Origin: Planctomycetota bacterium
GTDB lineage: Bacteria; Planctomycetota; Planctomycetia; Pirellulales; Pirellulaceae
DNA length: 64,000 nt
Assembly: GCA_026692905.1 (NCBI GenBank)
Contig: JAPLNL010000114.1
Coordinates: forward strand, 27,760-91,759
Direction: 5' to 3'
Each line of letters begins with the position of its first letter. The stretch's first letter is position 1. This document shows, one piece after another, positions 25,700-35,357 of this stretch. The position numbers and the translations under genes are program-made. The notes under the pieces are model-generated. The model made no database searches. It saw nothing but the letters and a program-made list of their open reading frames with translations, and had not been told where the DNA came from.

Positions 25700-27082
25700 A
25701 TGGCCAATTTGAAACGTCGTGACAATTCTAAATTTCAAAAGAGAGCCAAATCGAATGGCACTTCAGAGGATCCGGGGGCGAGAACGCGTTTCTGGCGTCC
25801 GATCGGACTCTTGATCCTTTTGGCTTGCTTGCTCGTTACCTTTCTGTGGACGGGTGGCGCAACTGGTTTTGCGAATTCAATGGCCAATTCCGCGATCACC
25901 TCCAAAAGGCTCGAAGCAGGCGAATGGTGGTTGGGGGTTTCCAGGTTCTTTTCGTCGACCAACGCATACACCGATTTCTTGCAGGGCAGAATCGATCGAA
26001 AGCGTGGGGAGTTCGAGACGATGATGGGACATTTGAAGTCGGCGTTAAAAAAAGGATTTCCCCCTATACGACTCGATCGCGAACAAGCACTTGCGGCTGC
26101 CAGTCTCGGGAGATTAACCCAGGACATCGAAGAACGATTGAATCGTTGGCTTAAGGAACCGGACGCGGAGTTTGGAGAAATCATCGACTCTTATTCCAAT
26201 GGATTAACGGCCGTTTCGCGATTTGATCCAGCTCTCGAGTTGCTTCGAACTTGGGAAGCGACAGATCCTCACGATCCCGTAGCCAACTATCGCATTGCAA
26301 GAATCCATGAACATCTCTCCCAACCCGAAGACGCCGAGGCGAATTATCGAAAATCGATTGCGAAAGACCCTCGCTTCTTCAAGGCGTCTTACAATTTGGG
26401 AAGAGTGCTTTTGGATCAACGGCGGTCGGATGAGGCTTTAACCTTCTTCCAGAAATGTGCGATCGGTGGTTCGGCACTTGCTGCCAAGACGGGAATGGCT
26501 CAATGCTACAAGACGCTTGGCGATAATGAGGTCGCACGTGGTTTATTGCAAGAAGTAATGATCTCGAGCTACGAGGATTTGCAGAAGTCCTACCAAGCCG
26601 TGGACGAAACGCCCGCCAGGTACGTTGCTGCGTCCGAGCTTGGGTGTCTTGAAACGGAGTTAGGCGATTTCCCAGAAGCAAGAAAGCATCTAGAGCTCGC
26701 TCTGAAAGAGTTTCCTCTCGATTCGATTGCCCGCTATTCCTATGCGGTTACGCTACGGGGACTCGGCATGCAAAAGGAAGCCGAAGAGAATTTCGCGATC
26801 ACACGCGCCTCGCGAGCTGCATTGGACCAAGTTTCGGTATATCAAGGAAATCTCCGTAAAGACAGTCAGGACACGCAGTCACGGCTTGCTGTAGGAAAAA
26901 TCATTTTGGAAAATGAGTCGGAACGTGTCGGACTTTTTTGGCTCCAAAGCGTATTCTCCTATGATCCAAACAATTCTGATGCCCACGAAGCCATAGCTCG
27001 TTATCTTGAGAGCAAAAAAGGAAGGACCCCTGAGGATGAAAAACGCGCAGCGTATCACCGTACTTTTGTTCAGAAGAAATAG
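25700..27082 (+). CDS. Membrane-anchored TPR-repeat protein
   Basis: A 460-residue protein with a Lys/Arg-rich cytoplasmic tail and one membrane segment at about residues 32-52 (PIGLLILLACLLVTFLW). The rest is helical with TPR-like units (VANYRIARIHEHLSQPEDAE, FKASYNLGRVLLDQRRSDEA, RYVAASELGCLETELGDFPE), predicted outside the cytoplasm. TPR arrays act as protein scaffolds. It overlaps the following CRTAC1-type gene by 47 bases, so the two are co-expressed. A similar TPR plus ASPIC/UnbV pairing is common in planctomycetes. Confidence 0.85.
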   Translation: MANLKRRDNSKFQKRAKSNGTSEDPGARTRFWRPIGLLILLACLLVTFLWTGGATGFANSMANSAITSKRLEAGEWWLGVSRFFSSTNAYTDFLQGRIDRKRGEFETMMGHLKSALKKGFPPIRLDREQALAAASLGRLTQDIEERLNRWLKEPDAEFGEIIDSYSNGLTAVSRFDPALELLRTWEATDPHDPVANYRIARIHEHLSQPEDAEANYRKSIAKDPRFFKASYNLGRVLLDQRRSDEALTFFQKCAIGGSALAAKTGMAQCYKTLGDNEVARGLLQEVMISSYEDLQKSYQAVDETPARYVAASELGCLETELGDFPEARKHLELALKEFPLDSIARYSYAVTLRGLGMQKEAEENFAITRASRAALDQVSVYQGNLRKDSQDTQSRLAVGKIILENESERVGLFWLQSVFSYDPNNSDAHEAIARYLESKKGRTPEDEKRAAYHRTFVQKK

Positions 27083-28814
27083 TCTCCCAACCGTTTGCCG
27101 ATTGCAAATGTGCCACTTCGTTTGCATTGTCCTTCTTTGTTTATGTGCATCTGGTTGTTCGGACAAATCCAAAAAAGATTCCCAATCGGGCCCAGTATCT
27201 GTTCCTAGCTCAAAAGGAACAACTGAACTGCGAGACGTTCTTTTTGCAGACGTCACTAAATCACTTGGTCTAAATCACACTTATCTCAATGGCGAAGAAC
27301 AGAACAAATATACGATTTTAGAAGCGGGAGGAGGCGGCGTCGCTGCCATCGATTTCGATCGGGACGGCTGGCAAGATCTGTTTTTTCCCGGGGGTGGACA
27401 AATCACCGAATCGAACTCCCTGACTCCACTTCCTGGTTCCTTATGGCTGAATCGGAAGGGAAAAGGGTACGTCGATGTATCGGTTCCGTCTGGTGCTAAT
27501 GCGGCCAAGTATTACACACAGGGGACAGCATCCGCTGACATCAACAACGACGGGTTTCCGGACCTCCTCGTGACCGGATACGGTGGGCTACAGCTTTTTG
27601 TGAATCGAGGAGATGGAACGTTCCAAGAATTGGCGGATGCGTCGGGTTTGGTCGACCCAGTTTGGAGCACAAGCTCTGGATTCGGTGATTTCGACGGTGA
27701 TGGTTCTCTCGATCTTTATGTTGCACACTATGCTGATTGGTCATGGGAAAAGAATCCCGAGTGTTTGTCTTCGGCAGGGATACGCGATGTCTGTCCGCCA
27801 GGGGCCTTTGTGGGTCTTCAGGATGTCGTCTTCATGAGCAATGGAGATGGGTCGTTTCGATCTGTGACTTCCGAAATAGGTTTGGTGCCCGAAGGGCGCG
27901 GACTCGGTGTGATCTGCGCTGATCTCAATCACGATTCCAAAGTGGATGTCTATGTAGCAAACGATACGACCAACAACTACCTTTACGTGAATCAAGGCGA
28001 CGGCAAGTTTTCGGAGCAAGGTGTCGCCAGTGGAACAGCCCTCGACGAACGCGGGACATCCAACGGAAGTATGGGGGTCGCTGTCTTTGACTTCGAAGGT
28101 GACCTCAAGCCGGACCTTTGGGTATGCAACTACGAAAATGAAACCTTCGCACTCTACAAAAACGACGGTAACGCCAATTTCCGACACATCACGTCCTCCA
28201 CAGGTATCACCGCGCTAGGCACCTTGTTCGTAGCCTTTGGGACGGTTGCGGCCGACTTCGATAGCGATGGAGACGAAGACCTTGTGGTCGCGAATGGTCA
28301 TGTGCTTCGATTTCCGGCGGGCAACTCAGCAGACCAATTTCCGCTATTTCTACGCAATAGTGGCAAAGGGCGTTTATCGCGACAATCCTTCGACAAGGAA
28401 AGCTACTTCAGCAACAAATGGCGAGGTCGAGGTGCCATCGGTCTAGACTTCGATCGCGATGGAGACGTTGACTTGGCAATGTCTCATATTAATCAACCTG
28501 CTGCCGTTTTGGAAAACAAGACACCGACCACGGGTAGCTGGATTCAACTCGAATTGATTGGGACGAAGTCGAATCGTGATGCAATCGGCGGACGCGTCCT
28601 ATTCAGCACCAACAAAAAGCAATACTTGCGACATGTGATTGGGGGGGGGAGCTACCTTTCCCAAAATCCTTACTTGGTGCACTGCGCATTTCCAACTGGT
28701 GAAACGCTTGAGAAAGTGGAGGTCTTCTGGCCTAATGGCGGTACGCAGAGTTTGGCCAATGTCACCATCAATCAATATTGCCAGATCGTGGAAGCGGGCA
28801 CAAGCGTTCCCTGA
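27036..28814 (+). CDS. CRTAC1-type lipoprotein with FG-GAP/VCBS repeats and ASPIC/UnbV domain
   Basis: A 592-residue protein. Its N-terminus is a lipoprotein signal ending in the lipobox LCASGC, so it is probably lipid-anchored. I chose the ATG at 27036 with TGAGG just before it. FG-GAP/VCBS repeats bearing calcium-binding Asp patterns follow (DFDRDGWQDLFFPGG, DINNDGFPDLLVTG, DFDGDGSLDLYVAH, DFDSDGDEDLVVANG, DFDRDGDVDLAMSH), forming a beta-propeller. The last 110 residues are the ASPIC/UnbV domain (SNRDAIGGRVLFSTNKKQYL, VEVFWPNGGTQSL). The biochemical function is unknown; a surface binding role with the TPR partner is inference. Confidence 0.92.
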   Translation: MKNAQRITVLLFRRNSLPTVCRLQMCHFVCIVLLCLCASGCSDKSKKDSQSGPVSVPSSKGTTELRDVLFADVTKSLGLNHTYLNGEEQNKYTILEAGGGGVAAIDFDRDGWQDLFFPGGGQITESNSLTPLPGSLWLNRKGKGYVDVSVPSGANAAKYYTQGTASADINNDGFPDLLVTGYGGLQLFVNRGDGTFQELADASGLVDPVWSTSSGFGDFDGDGSLDLYVAHYADWSWEKNPECLSSAGIRDVCPPGAFVGLQDVVFMSNGDGSFRSVTSEIGLVPEGRGLGVICADLNHDSKVDVYVANDTTNNYLYVNQGDGKFSEQGVASGTALDERGTSNGSMGVAVFDFEGDLKPDLWVCNYENETFALYKNDGNANFRHITSSTGITALGTLFVAFGTVAADFDSDGDEDLVVANGHVLRFPAGNSADQFPLFLRNSGKGRLSRQSFDKESYFSNKWRGRGAIGLDFDRDGDVDLAMSHINQPAAVLENKTPTTGSWIQLELIGTKSNRDAIGGRVLFSTNKKQYLRHVIGGGSYLSQNPYLVHCAFPTGETLEKVEVFWPNGGTQSLANVTINQYCQIVEAGTSVP

Positions 28815-28858
28815 TTTGCGTTGCAATCCAAGCCAAAGCAAATCGATGGTGAGTTCTG

Positions 28859-28974
28859 CGACTCAATCGCGAACGCGATGACATTTTTTAGCCTGGGGTA
28901 AAGTTCGCGACGCGAACGCAACCCCAGGTACCGTGGTTTTAATCGTTTAAGAGCTCTGAAGGAGCGGCATTGGC
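28859..28974 (+). repeat. Repeat F
   Basis: It has AATCGCGAACGCGAT, CCTGGGGTAAAGTTCGCGAC, GCGAACGCAACCCCAGGTAC, TTAAGAGCTCTG and GGAGCGGCATTGGC, in the same order as in the copy at 20846-20957. Confidence 0.7.
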
Positions 28975-29023
28975 AGAGAATGAATCCTCAGCCAATTGCA
29001 TTCTAGATTAACCGACCTTGTAG

Positions 29024-29364
29024 CACCAAAGCAGTGTCCGGTCGGGACAAAGAGGCCGTCTCACTTTGTTGGGGAAATGTGTTTAGCCGTGTAACGGCGA
29101 CAGTTCGTAGCTGCGGGGCTCGCCCCGCAGACAAATTCCGAAATCGAATACAAGAGCCGTGAAACGGCGTCACCTCACCGTGGCGCCGTTTCACGGCTCT
29201 TGAATTCATCTGGCCTAGAAACCGTGGGGCGAGCCCCACGGCTACAAAGTGTCGCCGCTATCGCGGCTAAGAAACAAAGCAATAGTCTTCTTACGAGAAA
29301 ATCGACAGGTCCAAAGCGAGACGGCCTCCGAGCCCGAACCGGACAAAACAACCAATATCAAAAG
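29024..29364 (+). repeat. Repeat H, split by an insertion
   Basis: The left half (AGTGTCCGGTCGGGACAA, ending at 29050) and the right half (GCCCGAACCGGACAAAAC, from 29332) are contiguous in the copy at 12392-12451. Here they are separated by 281 bases. Confidence 0.7.
29051..29331. mobile_element. Element G, non-coding inverted-repeat insertion
   Basis: The ends are AGAGGCCGTCTCACTTTG and, on the other strand, GGAGGCCGTCTCGCTTTG, so 16 of 18 bases match. Inside is a second palindrome layer: TAGCCGTGTAACGGCGACA and GCGGGGCTCGCCCCGC on the left, with CGTGGGGCGAGCCCCACG and TGTCGCCGCTATCGCGGCTA on the right. At the centre is a third hairpin, AAGAGCCGTGAAACGGCG with CGCCGTTTCACGGCTCTT. There is no open frame for a transposase. 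The uninterrupted host repeat at 12.4 kb supports insertion. Confidence 0.65.
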
Positions 29365-29431
29365 CGAAAGTCGTCAAGACTTTCGGCTGCATTGCCGAAA
29401 ACACCGAAACTCTTGACGAGTTTCGCTACAA
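29362..29431 (+). repeat. PAL-B dispersed repeat
   Basis: It holds AGCGAAAGTCGTCAAGACTT, then CATTGCCGAAAACACC, then GAAACTCTTGACGAGTTTCG and CTACA. It directly abuts the right end of repeat H. Confidence 0.75.
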
Positions 29432-29461
29432 AATGCTTCAAGCTTTGGGGGTGGGGGTCAG

Positions 29462-30412
29462 TTACCCGCCGATCAGATGACCACCGTCGATAGAATCTTG
29501 GATCTCGATCAGATGATGAGGCCGAGTCGTGCGATAGTAAGTATAAATCGAAGAGTAGGGCTGGTCGTCCGGCAAGTGAAGAAAACGCTTATCGACACCC
29601 CATTTGCTTTCGGAAATAATCGTTCCGTCTCTTAGGATCCCTTGCACTAGTGCAGTGTGCAAAATTCTGTTGGACGAGTCGCGGTAGATCACAACATCGC
29701 CAGATTCCGGCGAAGCGACTTGCACATAGTCATTGTCGGCGAGAATAACATCAACGTCATTTCCCTTTAGCAAAAATCGGCCGCCCGTAAAAACCCAACC
29801 GTGACAATTTGCGTTTTGATCTGGGCCGTTTCTTTGGATCCCCTCATGGATGAAGCTTGTGTACTTACCATCCGCGGTTTCGGAGTAGTTGACAAAGGAC
29901 GAGAAGTCCGCATCCAACCGATATAGCGGGATGTAGTTTCCTTTGTCCGTTATGCCAAAGGCGCGGTCGTCCCGTTCAACTTTACCAGGTATCGGAGCGG
30001 CATCGCCAATGAAGCAATATTCGTGACTAAGAGATTGAATCCGGTAGTAGGACCAACTCGAAATCGTTATTGCAATGAAAAGCGAAACCCATGAGTAAAC
30101 ATTCTTTCGAACAACGACCGCTTCGCCCTGGCTCTGTGCGGTTCGGAAAGAGAAAAAAACAACGACAGCAAATAGCAAAAAGCATCCCAAATTTGCAAGG
30201 AGTTCGGCGTTTCGCGACAGAAGTGTTCTCGCTTCTTGAATAGCATCGATTGCAAGTAAAGATGCAGCGAAAAACACCATCAAAAAACAAACGACGTCGC
30301 GAACGAAGTTCTTCTGGGTCCCATAAACGAGATGCCAAATTCCACGAATCAGCAACAACGATCCACAAATCAGGGAAATCAAAAGTGCTGGCAAAATGAC
30401 TAAGTTCGACAA
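29462..30412 (-). CDS. Four-helix membrane protein with a C-terminal NlpC/P60-like domain
   Basis: A 316-residue protein beginning at a TTG (no ATG or GTG is available in the frame). Four hydrophobic segments lie at about residues 3-22, 38-55, 72-90 and 106-125. The extracytoplasmic C-terminus has a Cys/His arrangement typical of papain-like NlpC/P60 domains: CHGWVFTGGRFLL near 199, SGDVVIYRDSSNRILHTALV near 235-253, and SESKWG near 263. Such domains usually cut peptides of the cell wall or act on amides. The assignment rests on motif spacing only. The gene is convergent with the CRTAC1-type gene. Confidence 0.65.
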   Translation of the reverse strand: MSNLVILPALLISLICGSLLLIRGIWHLVYGTQKNFVRDVVCFLMVFFAASLLAIDAIQEARTLLSRNAELLANLGCFLLFAVVVFFSFRTAQSQGEAVVVRKNVYSWVSLFIAITISSWSYYRIQSLSHEYCFIGDAAPIPGKVERDDRAFGITDKGNYIPLYRLDADFSSFVNYSETADGKYTSFIHEGIQRNGPDQNANCHGWVFTGGRFLLKGNDVDVILADNDYVQVASPESGDVVIYRDSSNRILHTALVQGILRDGTIISESKWGVDKRFLHLPDDQPYSSIYTYYRTTRPHHLIEIQDSIDGGHLIGG

Positions 30413-30577
30413 AATCGTCTCGAAAAAGTGGTATGAGCGAACAGCCGATTGGGCGAACTCCGTGATTAATCCGCCCTAGCGCCCGCGGCTCAGTTGAACG
30501 GTTTGCTAATCCTCAAAACACGGATAGCCGACCGAAGTTTCTCGAACAGTCTGCTTTTCCTCCAATTGCCATTCTTG

Positions 30578-31846
30578 TCAGATGCGGACAAACACACCTT
30601 GCTTTTCCATCGTCCGTACAAATAGCCAAGTCACGAACAGGAAGATCCCGAGCCCGATAAGTGAGAACCAAACGGGCGAATCCTTCGGAAAGAAAGGCTG
30701 TACGGCTTTGCTTATCATCAAGTGAAGAACGTACGCCATTAAGGCATTTGTTCCCAATGTGCGAAAGATCGATAGCTGCACTTGAAGCAGATCCGACACG
30801 ACGAAGAAGACGAGAAAAACCAACAAGGAGAACCCCGCCGAAAAAACGAGATACGACAAAGTTCCGCTCCGCTGGCTCATCATCCAGTAATTCCATTTCC
30901 GAAGATTTTTTTGCGGTGGATGAAAAAAAGGTGGTTCGGCAAACCAGGCCGTAAGCTCCTCCTCTTTGGCTGATGCGATCTTTGCATGGATTCGTACCAA
31001 GGACGGGAGGACAGGATCAACCGAAATCTCTTCCATTTCACGCGAATCAACCTGCGACTCCAGCACGTCATAAAACCGTGTTCCACAAGAAAGGCAGTAC
31101 CCCAACAACATGAGGAGCAGGGAGGCCACCAAGACGCGAACAAGCATTGGCGAGCCGATTTGCAGTGCACTTCTGGGCTTGAGAAATACATCGCAAGCCA
31201 GCGTACCGACCAGGGCTGGGATGGACCAAGTTAAAAAACCAAGCGGCCCGCCGTCAATTCCTCGCGGCGCCGAATTGACCCAGTCAAAATTGAAAAGATA
31301 GGACACCCAAACGTGCAGCAAAGCGGAACCAAGCATCCACCCGATACGGATCGAGGGTTTGCAATGCACTACCGGCAAAATCCATAGGGAAGTTGCGGCG
31401 ATATGCATCAGCGTTTGAAACCAGTCGCGTTTGAGCGGGGCATACAACGCTTGCCAGAGCCCTAATTCCTGCAATTGAGACCAATTCGCCGCGCGCGGTC
31501 CTACGTTGTAGATGACCATCGAAACAAGTGCCAATCCCAATAGCCGACGTACCATCCTCGCATAAGCCACCAACTTCCCTTGCACCTGCAATCTTTTGCC
31601 AAAGCTAAGTCGCATTGCAAAGCCAACCGCGAACAAGAACTGTGGCATGATCGTATCCGCGTAGCTGCAGTAGTCATGCGAATGCTTGAGGATTTGCGGA
31701 CATACACTGTGATGTCCAAAGTAGTTGACCAGTAGCATTCCGAGAACCGTGTAGCCGCGGAACTGATCCAGCGAAGCCAGCCTCTCGGTTTTGTTTTCTA
31801 CAAGGCTTTCGGGCGTGTCGATTTGAGATGTCGATGGATTCATCAA
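30578..31846 (-). CDS. DUF5009/HGSNAT-like membrane acyltransferase
   Basis: A 422-residue protein with about ten hydrophobic segments. The N-terminal RLASLDQFRGYTVLGMLLVN is typical of COG4299-type proteins related to heparan-alpha-glucosaminide N-acetyltransferase and the OpgC-like acyltransferases. These move acetyl groups onto sugars across the membrane. A periplasmic loop lies around residues 250-310. The last part (FRTLGTNALMAYVLHLMISK) matches the family end. It lies 165 bases upstream of the four-helix membrane protein on the same strand and may be co-transcribed. The glycan substrate is unknown. Confidence 0.8.
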   Translation of the reverse strand: MMNPSTSQIDTPESLVENKTERLASLDQFRGYTVLGMLLVNYFGHHSVCPQILKHSHDYCSYADTIMPQFLFAVGFAMRLSFGKRLQVQGKLVAYARMVRRLLGLALVSMVIYNVGPRAANWSQLQELGLWQALYAPLKRDWFQTLMHIAATSLWILPVVHCKPSIRIGWMLGSALLHVWVSYLFNFDWVNSAPRGIDGGPLGFLTWSIPALVGTLACDVFLKPRSALQIGSPMLVRVLVASLLLMLLGYCLSCGTRFYDVLESQVDSREMEEISVDPVLPSLVRIHAKIASAKEEELTAWFAEPPFFHPPQKNLRKWNYWMMSQRSGTLSYLVFSAGFSLLVFLVFFVVSDLLQVQLSIFRTLGTNALMAYVLHLMISKAVQPFFPKDSPVWFSLIGLGIFLFVTWLFVRTMEKQGVFVRI

Positions 31847-32030
31847 AGTTGATTTGCTACTGATTTACTACTTTGGGACAAATTGCGCAGTCGGCATAAA
31901 CATCAGGGCCAACGTAAAGCGCAAGCTCTTGCGGAAATGATACGCTTTTTCTGATCGATAAGGGCGCATGAAATGAGTTACCGCGCAAGCTTACGCAGAC
32001 AAACGATCTAAAGACTTTCGAGACTTGGCC

Positions 32031-32981
32031 ATGACCACTTCAAAACCGCACTTCCTACTTTTCTGCGATGGCAATGTCTCTGCCAGCCGCGAAAGTGCCG
32101 GGTCTCAGCGAGGCCGATGGCGGTTTGTCCTGGAAGACCTTGTTTCGGGCGAAAAAATCGAAGCGACCGATCAGGAAATCGGATGTGCGCCCGATCGCTC
32201 TGCTTTAGTAGCCGTGCTTCGAGGCCTCGAAGCGTTAGAACAGCCCAGTCGCGTGACTCTGGTTACCACTAGCCGTTACGTCACGCGAGGGTTGCAATAC
32301 GGACTAACAGAGTGGCGAGATAACGATTACTCCTGGGAACATTTTGGTGCCGTGCAGCCAATCCGCAATGCAGACATCTGGAAGCGTCTCGACAGAGCGT
32401 TAGCCTACCATCAAGTCCAATGCAGATGGATGGCGCAGGAAGGTGGAGCCGAGTCGAACGACGACTCTCCAACTCAGAAAAACGAAACGAATTCAATCCA
32501 AGCACATAACAAGGCAATCCCTGACCAGGCTGCCGTTACGTGCGTGGAGAAAGCGGCAACCGTTGCCGCACATCCCAACCATCGGCCATCCAGAAGTGCA
32601 TCCGCTACCAGGGTCGGCGTTTCTACAAGTAAATACCAACGCGTCTATGTCGACACTCCCAATCGAAATCTCTCCAACACTCCGGCCGAGATCACGGTGA
32701 ACAGCCAGCACGGCTATGTGTCCGAAATCGAAAGAAAGGATGCTCGCGCCCTACCCAACTTAGAATTACAGACCCATTTCAACGGAATCTTTCAAAGCCC
32801 AATCTCCTCGCTAAAAAATCTCGCGTACCTGCTTTCGTGGCCGGTCCGATTCATTAGTCGAGGCCCTCTCAGGCTTTGTAGCCACCTTTGGGATGGCATC
32901 TTGACCCTAGACGAGTGGTTGGAGTCGTTCCTCAGATGCCTTTTGTTGCTCGATCCGAGCAAAAGACCAAAACGTCGCTAG
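32031..32981 (+). CDS. Degenerate RNase H-like protein with a long C-terminal extension
   Basis: A 316-residue protein; the ATG at 32031 is preferred over a TTG two codons earlier. Residues 8-140 have the RNase HI layout: PHFLLFCDGN (first Asp at residue 13), WRFVLEDLVSGEKIEATDQE, PDRSALVAVLRGLEAL, RVTLVTTSRYVTRGLQYGLT and NADIWKRLDRAL. The catalytic Glu is Asp (PDRSAL) and the third acidic residue of the DS-Y motif is Thr (TTSRYV), so nuclease activity is doubtful. The remaining 170 residues are low-complexity, ending in a hydrophobic segment and a basic tail (LLLLDPSKRPKRR). It lies 71 bases before glgB. Confidence 0.65.
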   Translation: MTTSKPHFLLFCDGNVSASRESAGSQRGRWRFVLEDLVSGEKIEATDQEIGCAPDRSALVAVLRGLEALEQPSRVTLVTTSRYVTRGLQYGLTEWRDNDYSWEHFGAVQPIRNADIWKRLDRALAYHQVQCRWMAQEGGAESNDDSPTQKNETNSIQAHNKAIPDQAAVTCVEKAATVAAHPNHRPSRSASATRVGVSTSKYQRVYVDTPNRNLSNTPAEITVNSQHGYVSEIERKDARALPNLELQTHFNGIFQSPISSLKNLAYLLSWPVRFISRGPLRLCSHLWDGILTLDEWLESFLRCLLLLDPSKRPKRR

Positions 32982-33052
32982 CTGAAAAAAACTGGCTATC
33001 GACGTAGCGATACACGTAATCATCATCATTCGGTATAACCATTGGAGAAATT

Positions 33053-35260
33053 GTGCATACCCAGATCAACCTGAATTCCTTGACCAGCATTATCGACGGA
33101 GTGACTTCAGACCCAGCCAGCGTCTTGGGCCCCCATTCCATTCGAATGGACGGTAAAGACGCCGTCGCTGTCCGAGGCTATTTCCCAGGCTTTGATCAAG
33201 CGTGGTTGCTTGACGAAAACAATTCGGCAACTCGACCGATGCGACGCATTCATCCATCCGGTTTGTACGAAGGACTGATGCCTCAACACGACTCAACCCC
33301 TCCACAATATCGATTTCGGCTTTCGAATTCGAGCGGAAAGACCATTGAAATGCAAGATCCGTACGCTGTCCCAAGCATGATCAGCGACTTCGACCGACAC
33401 CTGTTTAATGCCGGCCAACATTGGAAGATTTATGAAAAGCTAGGCTCGCATGTTCGCGATGTCGAAGGCCATTCCGGTGTGAATTTCGCCGTTTGGGCCC
33501 CCAATGCCCAAAGCGTTCAAGTGATTGGTGATTTCAACCATTGGGACGGCCGTTCGCATTGCATGCAAAAGCAAATCCCATCAGGCATCTGGGAATTGTT
33601 TGTCCCTCAAATCGGCGTTGGACAAAAATACAAGTATCGAGTTCGAATGCAAGACGGTCAGGTCGTCGACAAGACGGACCCGTACGGCTTCTTTGCAGAA
33701 CTGCCACCAAGAACGGCATCTATTGTTACATCGCTCGATGATTACCAATGGAAGGATGATTCGTGGATGGAGCGACGTAAAATCGAAAACCAACTCGACA
33801 AGCCGATGTCCGTGTACGAGGTCCATTTGGGCTCATGGCGAAAATGCGAGAAAGGCGTTCATGGATGGATGAACTATCGCGAAATTGCACATCAGCTTGT
33901 CCAATACTGCAAAGAAATGGGTTTCACCCACCTTGAGCTGATGCCGATCTCGGAGCATCCGTTTACTGGCTCTTGGGGCTATCAAACAGTCGGTTACTTT
34001 TCAGCGACGAGCCGTTACGGTACGCCCGAAGACTTCATGTACTTTGTCGACCACTGCCACCAAAACAATATCGGCGTGATTATCGATTGGGTACCCGCGC
34101 ACTTCCCTAAGGATGCGCACGGCCTGCGTCAGTTTGATGGCTCGGCACTTTACGAGCACGCAGACCCTCGCCAGGGCGAACATCCTGACTGGGGAACCAT
34201 GATCTTCAACTTCGGACGCAATGAAGTTCGCAATTTCTTGGTGGCAAACGCTCTGTTCTGGCTCGAAAAGTACCATATTGACGGCCTCCGAGTGGATGCA
34301 GTCGCCTCGATGCTCTACCTGGACTACTCCAGAAAACAAGGTGAATGGCTGCCAAACGTACATGGCGGGCGCGAAAACCTCGAAGCTATCCACCTGCTAC
34401 GAGAGTTCAATATCCAAACACACGCACAGCACCCCGGCGTGCTAACGATCGCCGAGGAATCGACCGCTTGGCCGGGTGTCAGTCGCCCCACCGAATTTGG
34501 CGGACTCGGTTTCTCGTTGAAGTGGAACATGGGTTGGATGAACGATACACTTCGCTACATGCGAAACGACCCCATCCATCGCCAATACCATCACAATGAA
34601 CTCACGTTCAGCTTGATCTATGCCTTCACCGAAAACTTCACGTTGCCTCTATCGCACGATGAAGTGGTTCACGGCAAAGGTGCGTTGATTGCACAAATGG
34701 CCGGCGACCTTTGGCAGAAATTTGCAAACTTGCGATTGCTCTATTCGAGCATGTGGACACACCCCGGCAAGAAGCTCCTGTTTATGGGCTGTGAATTGGC
34801 GCAGTGGCACGAGTGGAACTACGACAACGCCATTCAATGGGATCTACTGGATTGGGACACGCATCGCGGCATGCAGAAGCTCGTTGCGGACCTCAATCAT
34901 CTCGTTCAACGAGAACCATCGCTGCATGAATTGGATTTCACGTCGGACGGCTTTGAATGGATCGACTGCATGAACGCGCAGGATAGCGTGCTGGGGTACA
35001 TCCGCAAAGCCAAGGATCCAAACGACTTCCTCGTCGTCTGTAGCAACTTCACTCCAGTGGTACGCAAATACCGAATGGGAGTTCCAAAAGCGGGCTTCTA
35101 CAACGAAGTATTCAACAGCGATTCGGCTCACTATGCAGGAACCAACATTGGCAACTTCCCAGGCCTCATGGCCGATGGCGCCATTCCTCACCATGGACGA
35201 CCTGCGTCGATCGAATTGAACCTGCCACCGCTGGCAACGGTTGTATTCAAACCTGCTTGA
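33053..35260 (+). CDS. glgB: 1,4-alpha-glucan branching enzyme
   Basis: A 735-residue enzyme that forms alpha-1,6 branches in glycogen. The start is GTG with GGAG 5 bases upstream. An N-terminal CBM48-like domain and a second one ([20 protein letters not shown] near 143) precede the GH13 barrel. The catalytic residues are the nucleophile Asp415 ([10 protein letters not shown]), the acid Glu468 ([10 protein letters not shown]) and Asp536 ([11 protein letters not shown]), in the spacing of E. coli Glg[21 protein letters not shown] is the conserved barrel signature. The C-terminal beta domain ends with [11 protein letters not shown]. No other glycogen gene is adjacent. It is convergent with the histidine kinase. 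Confidence 0.97.
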   Translation: MHTQINLNSLTSIIDGVTSDPASVLGPHSIRMDGKDAVAVRGYFPGFDQAWLLDENNSATRPMRRIHPSGLYEGLMPQHDSTPPQYRFRLSNSSGKTIEMQDPYAVPSMISDFDRHLFNAGQHWKIYEKLGSHVRDVEGHSGVNFAVWAPNAQSVQVIGDFNHWDGRSHCMQKQIPSGIWELFVPQIGVGQKYKYRVRMQDGQVVDKTDPYGFFAELPPRTASIVTSLDDYQWKDDSWMERRKIENQLDKPMSVYEVHLGSWRKCEKGVHGWMNYREIAHQLVQYCKEMGFTHLELMPISEHPFTGSWGYQTVGYFSATSRYGTPEDFMYFVDHCHQNNIGVIIDWVPAHFPKDAHGLRQFDGSALYEHADPRQGEHPDWGTMIFNFGRNEVRNFLVANALFWLEKYHIDGLRVDAVASMLYLDYSRKQGEWLPNVHGGRENLEAIHLLREFNIQTHAQHPGVLTIAEESTAWPGVSRPTEFGGLGFSLKWNMGWMNDTLRYMRNDPIHRQYHHNELTFSLIYAFTENFTLPLSHDEVVHGKGALIAQMAGDLWQKFANLRLLYSSMWTHPGKKLLFMGCELAQWHEWNYDNAIQWDLLDWDTHRGMQKLVADLNHLVQREPSLHELDFTSDGFEWIDCMNAQDSVLGYIRKAKDPNDFLVVCSNFTPVVRKYRMGVPKAGFYNEVFNSDSAHYAGTNIGNFPGLMADGAIPHHGRPASIELNLPPLATVVFKPA

Positions 35261-35357
35261 TCGCAACGTCGCAATGCCCGGTAGTCCGGTGCCTCACGGC
35301 ACCGGCAAAGGTTGTTTCGAACCTTCGGCCCTCAATACAAATAGCGCAACTTCAAAA

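Larger units (their letters stand above)
28815..29461. other. Repeat-dense convergent intergenic region
   Basis: Four repeat families are packed into about 650 bases: F (28859-28974), H split by an inserted element G (29024-29364) and PAL-B (29362-29431). No gene is seen. Confidence 0.6.
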
